Part shown: positions 7,460 to 13,932 of the stretch, one piece after another
How the letters are laid out: each line of letters begins with the position of its first letter
How positions within the stretch are numbered: position 1 is the stretch's first letter
Origin: a virus
IMG/VR virus record: IMGVR_UViG_3300023223_001870
Coordinates: 1-30,195 of that record
Direction: 5' to 3' (one strand)
DNA length: 30,195 bases
Translations under genes and position numbers: made by a program
The notes under the pieces: generated by a model
The model's database searches: none
Told to the model about the DNA's origin: nothing
What the model saw: the letters and a program-made list of their open reading frames with translations, nothing else

Positions 7460-9382
7460 ATGTCAAAGGTAACGGTAAAAGAAGGAGCAGCTCCTATTAC
7501 ACCTGGAACGGGTGAAGTTACAATTTTTGCTAAAACAGATAAAGATTTATATATTAAAGATGATACCGGCGCTGAAACAAATTTAACAAATACAACTGGT
7601 ACAGATAACGATGCGATCCACGATAATGTTGCAGCAGAAATTTCAGCAATTTCGGAAAAGGTAACACCAGTTAGTGCGGATCTTGTAATTATCGAAGACA
7701 GTGCAGCGGCCAATGCTAAAAAGAAAGTGCAGGTTGGAAATTTACCGGTCAGTGGAACAGCGGGTGGGGATTTAAATGGAACTTATCCTAATCCACTTAT
7801 AGATGATGGTGCTGATTCAACTGCAATTCACGACAACGTATCAGCGGAAATTAGTGCAGTAACTGAAAAAGTTACGCCCGTAAATGCCGATCTTGTAATT
7901 ATCGAGGACTCTGCTGCAGCCAATGCTAAAAAGAGAGTACAAGTTGGAAACTTACCAGTAAGTGGTGCGGCTGGTGGTGATTTAGGGGGCACCTATCCTA
8001 ATCCAACAGTAAATGATGGTGCTGATTCTACGGCAATTCATGATAATGTGTCAGCAGAAATTTCAGTACTTACTGAGAAAGTTACTCCTGTGAGCGCAGA
8101 CCTCGTAATTATAGAGGACAGCGCGGCCGCTAATGCAAAGAAAAAAGCACAGGTAGGTAATTTACCTGCGACTGATTCAAATGCAATTCACGACAACGTA
8201 TCAGCGGAAATTAGCGTAATAACGGAAAAGGCAACACCTATAAGCGCAGACTTAGTAATTATAGAGGACAGTGCCGCAGGTAATGTTAAGAAAAAAATAC
8301 AGATAGGAAATATACCTGTTGCTGTTACAGATGCTGATGCAATTCACGACAACGTTGCGAACGAAATAAGCGTCGTGACGGAAAAGACAGTTCCAATAGG
8401 CGGTGATTTTTTACTTCTAGAGGACACGGCAGATTCTAATAATAAAAAAAGAGTAAAGATAGAAAATTTACCCACTGGCGCAGACGTCGACGCAATCCAT
8501 GACAATGTTGCTGCAGAAATTTCAGTAATAACGGAAAAACCACTTCCAGTTAACGCTGATCTAGTAATCATCGAGGACAGCGCCGCTGCTAACGTTAAAA
8601 AAAGAGTACAAGTTGGTAACCTACCGGTTAGCGGAACGGCCGGTGGGGATTTAAACGGAACTTATCCTAACCCATTGGTTAATGATGGCGCCGATGCTAC
8701 GGCAATTCATGATAATGTTGCATCTGAGATCAGTACTATCACAGAAAAAGTCACGCCGGTTACCAGTGACTTTATAATTATCGAGGATAGCGCAGCCGCT
8801 AATGTTAAAAAAAGAGCGCAGCTTGGAAATTTACCAGGCACTGGTACAGATGCCGATGCGATACATGATAACGTTGCAGCGGAAATAAGTGCCATAGCAG
8901 AAAAAACTTCTCCGGTTAATGCCGATCTCATAGTGATTGAAGATAGTGCAGCAGCTAATGTTAAGAAAAAAGTTCAGGTAGGTAACCTGCCTAACGCCAC
9001 ATTTGGTTCTTCATTTGACGAAGACGATAGTGAAGCAGTGAGTTCTACAACTTCGAGTGCGTTTGTAGAAAAATTAAAATTTACAACGGCCTCACTAACC
9101 TTAGGAACTTATATCTTGTTTTGGTATTTTGAGATAAGACCAGTAACAAGTGACAAAGAATTTGAAACTCAAATTGAGGATAATGATATAACTCTTTTAT
9201 CCTCTGTCGGTTTTGCACCTAAATTACTTACTTCGGGTTTAGGTTTTATATCCGGAGGTGGATTCAAACGATTACCTTCTCTATCAGGGGTTCATGATTT
9301 TGATTTAGATTTTAGATCACCCGATGGAGTGGCAACAATAGAAATTAAAAAGGCTAGATTTTTACTTTGGAGGCAATCATAA
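7460..9382 (+). CDS. Repeat-containing fibre protein, probably head fibre
   Basis: A 640-residue protein from ATG 7460, preceded by GGGGGG. After a ~50-residue N-terminal region come eight tandem units, each beginning AIHDNV and ending near (V/I)xNLP. Units 1, 2 and 6 are longer because they carry GGDLxGTYPNP, a motif well known from phage fibre proteins. The last ~125 residues form a distinct beta-rich domain ending ARFLLWRQS, likely a jelly-roll tip. A trimeric fibre made of repeated shaft units is the likely structure. Because the gene lies between the capsid and connector genes, a head fibre or shell-attached appendage is more likely than a tail fibre, but this is inferred. The stop overlaps the next start by one base. 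Confidence 0.75.
   Translation: MSKVTVKEGAAPITPGTGEVTIFAKTDKDLYIKDDTGAETNLTNTTGTDNDAIHDNVAAEISAISEKVTPVSADLVIIEDSAAANAKKKVQVGNLPVSGTAGGDLNGTYPNPLIDDGADSTAIHDNVSAEISAVTEKVTPVNADLVIIEDSAAANAKKRVQVGNLPVSGAAGGDLGGTYPNPTVNDGADSTAIHDNVSAEISVLTEKVTPVSADLVIIEDSAAANAKKKAQVGNLPATDSNAIHDNVSAEISVITEKATPISADLVIIEDSAAGNVKKKIQIGNIPVAVTDADAIHDNVANEISVVTEKTVPIGGDFLLLEDTADSNNKKRVKIENLPTGADVDAIHDNVAAEISVITEKPLPVNADLVIIEDSAAANVKKRVQVGNLPVSGTAGGDLNGTYPNPLVNDGADATAIHDNVASEISTITEKVTPVTSDFIIIEDSAAANVKKRAQLGNLPGTGTDADAIHDNVAAEISAIAEKTSPVNADLIVIEDSAAANVKKKVQVGNLPNATFGSSFDEDDSEAVSSTTSSAFVEKLKFTTASLTLGTYILFWYFEIRPVTSDKEFETQIEDNDITLLSSVGFAPKLLTSGLGFISGGGFKRLPSLSGVHDFDLDFRSPDGVATIEIKKARFLLWRQS
7613..8992 (+). repeat. Eight tandem protein-coding repeats within fibre gene
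   Basis: Units start at each AIHDNV block. Core pattern: AIHDNVxxEISxxxEK, then P(V/I)xxD and IIEDSAAAN(A/V)KKK. Five units are about 50-52 residues; three carry an extra ~18-20 residues with GGDLxGTYPNP. The protein is strongly conserved between units while many codons differ. Confidence 0.9.
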
Positions 9383-9852
9383 TGGGTAATGTTAGTTTAG
9401 CGAAAACAGCAGGAACGAATACTTGTCTGCAAATTATAAATGGACGGGCAAAGCATGAATATCCGTCAAATGCAAATGGTTCAACGACACACGATGGTGA
9501 TATCATTATTCACTTAACAGGTTCTCCTAGCGAAACTGAAGCCAATAATATTTTAACGGCAATTGCGCTACCGACATGTACTTCAAGTCTTTTAGATATT
9601 ACTTCGAATGTCGGTACATATATCGTCAATGATGTAATTTCAATTGTCGCCGATCCGGATAATAAAAAATTTGTTGAGGTAGTGGTTGGAATAGATGATA
9701 CCACTGGAGTATTGGAAATGTTTGCTTTAGAAAAAACAACAGGAGAATATCCAGGAGTGCCAGCAGGAAAAACTAATTTAGTAAAACTGAAAGAGTTCTC
9801 GGTTCCTGCAGCGGGAACAGCGCTCACAGAAACTATAAATTATATTTCATAA
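9382..9852 (+). CDS. Hypothetical virion protein
   Basis: A 156-residue protein with no recognised family. ATG 9382 is chosen over an upstream in-frame TTG (9367) because GGAGG at 9369-9372 lies nine bases before it and the ATG overlaps the fibre stop in a TAATG. It is rich in Thr, Ile, Val and Gly with short beta-type segments (DGDIIIHLTGSPSE, TYIVNDVISIVADPD). The last part, KLKEFSVPAAGTALTET, is of a kind seen in small phage appendage proteins. Context suggests a head-associated structural component or fibre partner. Confidence 0.65.
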   Translation: MGNVSLAKTAGTNTCLQIINGRAKHEYPSNANGSTTHDGDIIIHLTGSPSETEANNILTAIALPTCTSSLLDITSNVGTYIVNDVISIVADPDNKKFVEVVVGIDDTTGVLEMFALEKTTGEYPGVPAGKTNLVKLKEFSVPAAGTALTETINYIS

Positions 9853-9861
9853 AGGACAGTT

Positions 9862-10254
9862 ATGGGAACTGTAGTATCGGAAAAAATTAAAAAATGGCAA
9901 AAGGCAGAAAACAATGCAATTCAAACTAAAGGGGCGGGTGCATTTTCTGAATATTTACGCTTAGATTGTAAACCATTGGCAGCGGGTAAATATAGAATAC
10001 AATGGAATACAGAAGCGCGATTGCAAGCAGGTACAACTAGTTTACCTAAAGTCAGGTGTAATCTCGATGGTGTGCAAATTGGTGTAAATGTTTGGAAAAG
10101 CCCTGATACAGAATGGGCTGGTTGGTCTGGTTGGGATTTTACACAATTTAGTGCAGGTGATACTCCAGCGATAACCTTAGAGGTTAAGCGAGTGGGAGGA
10201 ACGGATACTGTAGAGGTAAAAAGATTAAAAGTTTCTATTGAGTTAATGGAATAA
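9862..10254 (+). CDS. Hypothetical virion protein with jelly-roll-like pattern
   Basis: A 130-residue protein with AAAGGACAG before the ATG. The central pattern LAAGKYRIQWNTEARL followed by a C-terminal strand region (LEVKRVGGTDTVEVKRLKV) resembles the C-terminal domain of the repeat fibre two genes upstream (LTLGTYILFWYFEIR then VATIEIKKARFLLW). Both look like small beta-sandwich domains used in phage appendages. It may cap or decorate the same structure. No enzymatic motif is visible. Confidence 0.65.
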   Translation: MGTVVSEKIKKWQKAENNAIQTKGAGAFSEYLRLDCKPLAAGKYRIQWNTEARLQAGTTSLPKVRCNLDGVQIGVNVWKSPDTEWAGWSGWDFTQFSAGDTPAITLEVKRVGGTDTVEVKRLKVSIELME

Positions 10255-10270
10255 TATTTAGGAGTTTAAA

Positions 10271-10798
10271 ATGGCCGATTACACAACACCGGCATTAGTA
10301 AAAAGTTTATTTCGTCGAATAAAAATTGAGGCGGCAACAGGCGATGCAGCTACGGAAACAGTTATTACTACTGAGGAGTTAGAGCAATTTATTACTGATG
10401 CCGAAGCAGAAGTAAATGCAAAATTAAAACGGTACTACACTGTACCTATTTTGATTGGTACCTCCCCTGAGTCTTTTAAAATAGTAGAGAAAATTTCTCG
10501 TTTCATGGCCGCTCAAGTGGTGAAAGGAATTATTGAATTAAGTCCCCGTACTAGTGAAAGAGCCCAAAGCCAAAAAATTGATTTTGGAAGTATTGCTGAA
10601 AAAATGCTCACTGAATTATTACCTTGGTTTAATAAAGCAACAGGTGAGGGATTAGGTAGATGGGAGGAGCCCATTACACCACTGCCGGACGCGGTATCGA
10701 AATCAATTACACCTTTCACGGGAGCCCTATTTCAAACTCATGTAAATGCACTCGGGGAACCGAAACCCACGTTCACAAAAAATGGAAATAATTGGTAG
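10271..10798 (+). CDS. Head-tail connector protein, gp36/DUF1320-like
   Basis: A 175-residue mostly helical protein after a TTTAGGAG ribosome site. The opening DYTTPALVKSLF, the acidic ELEQFITDAEAEVNAKLKRYY helix with a following proline-rich turn, and the helical segment around FMAAQVVKGI fit the Mu gp36/DUF1320 group of head-completion proteins, which sit under the portal as the first adaptor ring. Its place just before the virion morphogenesis gene is the usual one in Mu-like heads. The C-terminal ~50 residues are rich in Pro, Phe and Thr, and less typical. Confidence 0.7.
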   Translation: MADYTTPALVKSLFRRIKIEAATGDAATETVITTEELEQFITDAEAEVNAKLKRYYTVPILIGTSPESFKIVEKISRFMAAQVVKGIIELSPRTSERAQSQKIDFGSIAEKMLTELLPWFNKATGEGLGRWEEPITPLPDAVSKSITPFTGALFQTHVNALGEPKPTFTKNGNNW

Positions 10799-11355
10799 TG
10801 GGACTGCAGACTTCTTTTATTGTCGCAAATGATAAGGCTTTTAATAGAGCCCTAGATAGATTGGGACGCACCGTAGATGATTTTCGGATACCCTTTAATC
10901 TAATTGCCAATCACTGGTTGCGGGGAAATAGAAAACTTTTTACTTTAATATCGGAGGGGCTCTACCAACCCTTAGCACCAAGTGTGCCATTTCCAAATGC
11001 AGGCGGCATTCGAACGACGAGTGATTACCGGAGACAAAAAGAAGACAGGTTGGGATTTGATTATCCTATTTTTCGTGGGGAAACGGGAACTCTAGAAGCG
11101 GCAATGACAAGTAAGACTGCCGTGGGGAATGAAATTTTTATTGGTAAGCGAGTTATGTTTATGGGGGTGTCCACTCCACATGCAATTTTTCACCAATCAG
11201 ATGCACCACGAAGTAAGATCCCGCAACGTAAATTGATTTTCATTGATGGCGGCCCGGCCGAAGTTTCTCGGGATGCTTTAATTAGTGGTAGACTCGAGGC
11301 CTGGCTCAATATTATAAATGATCACATAACTCAAACTTTAACGGGTAGGGTATGA
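10798..11355 (+). CDS. Virion morphogenesis / tail completion protein
   Basis: About 185 residues. The start is uncertain: GTG 10798 overlaps the previous stop (TAGTG), while TTG 10792 is in frame and nearer a weak TGGA ribosome site; neither has a strong site. The C-terminal half has the pattern of the phage virion morphogenesis family (Mu gpG / P2 gpS type): GTLEAAMTSKTAVGNEIFIG, then TPHAIFHQ and PQRKLIFID. These proteins complete the tail end or the connector so that heads and tails can join. Ends in a four-base overlap with the next gene. Confidence 0.7.
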   Translation: MGLQTSFIVANDKAFNRALDRLGRTVDDFRIPFNLIANHWLRGNRKLFTLISEGLYQPLAPSVPFPNAGGIRTTSDYRRQKEDRLGFDYPIFRGETGTLEAAMTSKTAVGNEIFIGKRVMFMGVSTPHAIFHQSDAPRSKIPQRKLIFIDGGPAEVSRDALISGRLEAWLNIINDHITQTLTGRV

Positions 11356-11855
11356 GCAGTAATACTTACGATATCGAGGATTTTTTACGAGATACTGAGG
11401 CGTTGTACCGAGCTGAAATAAACACTCAAATTACGGCACTCAATACCGAAAAATCGGGTGACACACCGTCCTTTACTATTGACGCACTTAACGCGGATGC
11501 TTTTTATCATGCACATATTCCGAGACAATGGAGTTATCCAACCTTCATGATTTTTGGGGTTTTAGGCACCTCCCCCATTGAATTCAACGAGGTGGACAGT
11601 ATCCGGCGCGTTAATTTATTTTTTGAGGTAGTTATTGTCGATGAGGGGGATTTAGATGATAGAGGAATTCAGTATAAATTACTCCGCTACATGCGCGCGT
11701 GCGAGCGTGTCATACAACAAAATTTTAAGAAGGCTCCTTATCACGGTATCGTGAAAGTCAAAGTCAGTTCCTTAACGCCGGCAACCTTCGGCACCGAAAA
11801 TAAAATATTCCGATCCGCTGGAGTTGAGATCGAAGGTATTTGGGGTAGTCGGTAA
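11352..11855 (+). CDS. Probable tail terminator / head-tail joining protein
   Basis: A 167-residue protein starting at ATGA overlapping the preceding stop. It has a mixed alpha/beta pattern (HIPRQWSYPTFMIFGV, VNLFFEVVIVDEGDLDD, LLRYMRACERVIQQNF) of the sort seen in small tail-terminator proteins, which cap the tail tube. It occupies the expected slot between the virion morphogenesis gene and the major tail gene. I cannot point to a diagnostic motif, so the role comes mainly from order and size. Confidence 0.6.
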   Translation: MSSNTYDIEDFLRDTEALYRAEINTQITALNTEKSGDTPSFTIDALNADAFYHAHIPRQWSYPTFMIFGVLGTSPIEFNEVDSIRRVNLFFEVVIVDEGDLDDRGIQYKLLRYMRACERVIQQNFKKAPYHGIVKVKVSSLTPATFGTENKIFRSAGVEIEGIWGSR

Positions 11856-11887
11856 AACATGTTACCTTTAATTTATCTCGCCTAATC

Positions 11888-11949
11888 TAAACGTACTCAA
11901 AACGTTTAAGGCCAAAAATCATGCCTCCACAACGGTTAGTTGATAACCG
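11888..11949 (+). promoter_or_regulatory. Two inverted repeats in leader of the major tail gene
   Basis: The 127-base gap before the major tail gene holds a 7-bp inverted repeat (TAAACGT at 11888-11894 and ACGTTTA at 11902-11908, seven-base loop) and a 6-bp one (CGGTTA at 11933-11938 and TAACCG at 11944-11949, five-base loop). No T-run follows either, so they are not ordinary terminators. They could stabilise or regulate the tail mRNA. No convincing promoter was found here. Confidence 0.5.
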
Positions 11950-11982
11950 CTAGCCGAACTATATGAAAATGAGGATATTCCA

Positions 11983-12870
11983 ATGGCTTTAAGCGAAGAC
12001 CGAATCGTGTATGGAATTCATTCCATTGCACCATATCGTCGGAGCGGCACACAGCTACCCTACGGTATTCTTAAAGTTTTAGGCGGTGGGACGATATCTC
12101 TTGCTGCCGAATTTGAGGACTTGTTTGGGGGTTCAAATAAATTCCAATTTGCTTCGGAACCTAAAACAATTACCTCTGAATTTACTTCAAGTGTAAAATC
12201 CATGCCTGATTTTATGTTTGAATTATTTTTGGGAGCAAGTATCACCACAACTGCAGCTAGTGCCACAGGTACAGTGTTGGATGCAATTGCTAATAAGAAA
12301 GGCACAAGTGTTCAAGATGGGACCACGGGTATTGCTTCTGTTGCAATTGCAATAGCGGCCGATGCCAAACACGGTGTTTACTATGTTGAGGCGGCATCCG
12401 CAACGACTGTTGACGTTTACCACTTAACAGATATTGACCATCTTGTGGGGACTGATGCTGAATACCAAAATGATATTCTAAAAATAACAACGGTAGCAAT
12501 TACTGTTCCAGGTACAGGCGGCACCGTTGCTATACCAAATACTGGTTTAGAATTAACGGGAGGCAGTGGCGCAATTGCTTTTGTTACAGGAGATATAGCG
12601 GAATTTACAATTGCAAAACCACATGCCGGTGTGAGTGAAATTACTGTTGGGCAAGCGGGTGTTGTGTTTGAAGAACACGGATTGGTAATGCTCAGTGCTA
12701 AGAGGAGCAATGGGGATCTATTTGAACTGGAAGCCTTCAAAGCCCTGGGTGCTGGTTTTCCAATTGCGCTTGAAGAAACAATATTTGCTATTCCGGAGCT
12801 AACAACTAAACTTCTTTTTGACAGTGTGGTAAACGCTGTATTTAAAATTAGGGCAGTTAAAGCTGAATAA
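11983..12870 (+). CDS. Major tail (tube) protein
   Basis: A 295-residue protein with GAGG eight bases before the ATG. It is rich in Ala, Gly, Thr and Val with repeated beta stretches, and combines an N-terminal region around FEDLFGGSNKFQFASEPKTI with an internal domain containing EAASATTVDVYHL and a C-terminal strand set (TTKLLFDSVVNAVFKIRAVK). These features, an untranslated leader, its own terminator downstream and a place just before the chaperone pair identify the tail-tube subunit of a non-contractile tail. The residues ~75-205 insertion could be an Ig-like surface domain. No sheath gene accompanies it. Confidence 0.75.
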   Translation: MALSEDRIVYGIHSIAPYRRSGTQLPYGILKVLGGGTISLAAEFEDLFGGSNKFQFASEPKTITSEFTSSVKSMPDFMFELFLGASITTTAASATGTVLDAIANKKGTSVQDGTTGIASVAIAIAADAKHGVYYVEAASATTVDVYHLTDIDHLVGTDAEYQNDILKITTVAITVPGTGGTVAIPNTGLELTGGSGAIAFVTGDIAEFTIAKPHAGVSEITVGQAGVVFEEHGLVMLSAKRSNGDLFELEAFKALGAGFPIALEETIFAIPELTTKLLFDSVVNAVFKIRAVKAE

Positions 12871-13074
12871 TTAGTGAAGGGGAGTATCATCTCCCTTTTG
12901 TAAATCACTTCGTTTTACGGAGTAATTTAATGCGGCGTACAGCATGTAGGCACTCAAATTGCCTTCGGAGTAAATATTTGCTTTTAACTGCAGGCGGTTT
13001 TTTTCCACCTCGGTGCAACGAATGCCCACATAGCTAGTGCGGTAAGTCTTGTTATTTTTTAGGCGGTAGTCCAT
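12871..13074 (-). CDS. Antisense ribbon-helix-helix-type DNA-binding protein
   Basis: A 67-residue protein encoded against the direction of the whole structural cluster, between the major tail and tail chaperone genes. Residues ~11-50 have the strand-helix-helix pattern of ribbon-helix-helix / MobC-like proteins: RTSYVGIRCTEVEKNRLQL then EGNLSAYMLYAALN. The internal Met at 13074 is chosen over an upstream Met (13104) because GGGAG at 13079-13083 precedes it. A good -35/-10 pair lies just upstream on the same strand (13103-13130), so it appears to be an independent transcription unit, as in phage morons. It probably binds DNA as a dimer; its targets are unknown. Its last codons overlap the terminator of the major tail gene. 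Confidence 0.65.
   Translation of the reverse strand: MDYRLKNNKTYRTSYVGIRCTEVEKNRLQLKANIYSEGNLSAYMLYAALNYSVKRSDLQKGDDTPLH
12879..12899 (+). terminator. Terminator after major tail gene
   Basis: GGGAG (12880-12884) pairs with CTCCC (12891-12895) over a six-base loop, followed by TTTT. It lies nine bases beyond the major tail stop and inside the last codons of the antisense gene. In the opposite direction there is no T-run, so it serves the rightward transcript. Confidence 0.65.
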
Positions 13075-13102
13075 AGTACTCCCGTTAAACAGTTTGTTAA
13101 AC

Positions 13103-13130
13103 ATAATAATTCTTTTCTAAAGTTTGGCAA
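13103..13130 (-). promoter_or_regulatory. Candidate promoter for the antisense gene
   Basis: On the minus strand, TTGCCA (13130-13125) and TATTAT (13108-13103) are separated by 16 bases; each matches five of six sigma70 consensus positions. The expected start of transcription is near 13096, about 20 bases before the ATG at 13074. Confidence 0.55.
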
Positions 13131-13156
13131 TAACTATAATGAGATTAGGAGTAACA

Positions 13157-13564
13157 ATGGGCATTAGTGCTAAAGATTTAAATCCACTACCAAGTAGTTT
13201 TTTGATTGGTAAAAAAGAATACAAAATGCGTGACTGTGATTTGCTTTTTGAAATCTGGGCGCATGAAAAGTTTTCTACACCTGAAGAAACAAATGGTCTT
13301 ATTGCTTTTAGTAGACTAGCAAGCGATCTCAGTAAACCTAAACCAATTTTACAAGCGGCATATCACTTACTTGTCGACGATAGTGATTTTGCAAATGAAG
13401 AGGATTTTATAATCCAAATAGGTAAGCGAGCGGGAGTTGGTAAAAAATATTATACACTAAATGGTATCTACCAAGCAATGGCTAGAAGTTTTGGTTTAAG
13501 CCAACCATTAATGGATGAGATTGCAGAGGATCAAGAACTAAAAAAGCAAGTGGCGGCAGTGTAA
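13157..13564 (+). CDS. Tail assembly chaperone (G-like)
   Basis: A 135-residue protein placed between the major tail and tape-measure genes, the position of lambda gpG-type chaperones, which coat the tape measure during tail assembly. ATG 13157 is chosen because AGGAG at 13147-13151 lies five bases upstream; earlier in-frame TTG (13124) and ATG (13139) lack such a site. The core is helical (CDLLFEIWAHEKF, GLIAFSRLASDL, NGIYQAMARSFGLSQPL). Six codons from its end is A AAA AAG (13540-13546), which permits a -1 shift into the following open frame to make the longer GT product. Confidence 0.8.
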   Translation: MGISAKDLNPLPSSFLIGKKEYKMRDCDLLFEIWAHEKFSTPEETNGLIAFSRLASDLSKPKPILQAAYHLLVDDSDFANEEDFIIQIGKRAGVGKKYYTLNGIYQAMARSFGLSQPLMDEIAEDQELKKQVAAV

Positions 13565-13932
13565 GCGAGAGCGAAAATTACGCTGAATTATTTGACATTG
13601 TCGCGAATAGATACGGATGGGATTTAAATACATTTTACAGCTTAACTAGGAGGAAGCTTCGGTACATAACAAAAGCAATTAGAAAAAATAAAAGGATTGA
13701 GTTGGAAAATTTGGCGGCAATCAACGGTAAGAAATTAAAGCCCTCACCAATGGACAGTCCTTTAAATCTAACTAGCGACGAACGTAAAGAAGCTGATAGA
13801 CAAGCTAAAAAAATGTTAGAGCGAATGAAAACGCGTGCGTTTGAAAAAGAGAGATTGCAAAAAAGACTCGATATAGAAGCGGACGCTCAAAGAAGGGCAA
13901 CTAAAGGTGGTAACTCAAGAACTACTAATTAG
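13157..13932 (+). CDS. Tail assembly chaperone GT fusion by -1 frameshift
   Basis: Joining 13157-13546 with 13546-13932 gives a 258-residue protein: 130 residues shared with the G-like chaperone, then 128 residues in the -1 frame. The T part opens with ENYAELFDIVANRYGWDL and SLTRRKLRYITKAI, a pattern typical of chaperone T domains, and ends with a highly charged helix (roughly residues 200-250) that may contact the tape measure. No good independent start exists for the T frame: a TTG at 13702 has no ribosome site and would omit the T-domain core. In lambda and many siphophages a minor fraction of ribosomes makes this fusion and the ratio matters for tail assembly. Confidence 0.8.
13540..13546 (+). 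other. Slippery heptamer for programmed -1 frameshift
   Basis: A AAA AAG is in the right register: the zero-frame codons are CTA AAA AAG (13538-13546). A -1 slip re-enters at GCA (13546) in a frame open to 13932. A weak stem (AGCG 13570-13573 with CGCT 13581-13584) lies downstream, too far to be a clear stimulator. Confidence 0.8.

Noticed and set aside
7613-8992. CRISPR-like or DNA-level tandem array
   Set aside because: The repetition is at protein level in one long frame; DNA units are diverged and vary in length, with no constant repeat and spacer layout.
12410-12908. 163-codon antisense frame under the major tail gene
   Set aside because: Low-complexity Ser/Pro/Ala composition mirrors the Ala/Gly/Thr-rich sense gene; no start signal.
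13702-13932. Separate gene starting at TTG 13702 before the tape measure
   Set aside because: The same frame is open back to the slippery site at 13546 and the earlier part carries the T-domain pattern, so it is better explained as the frameshift extension.
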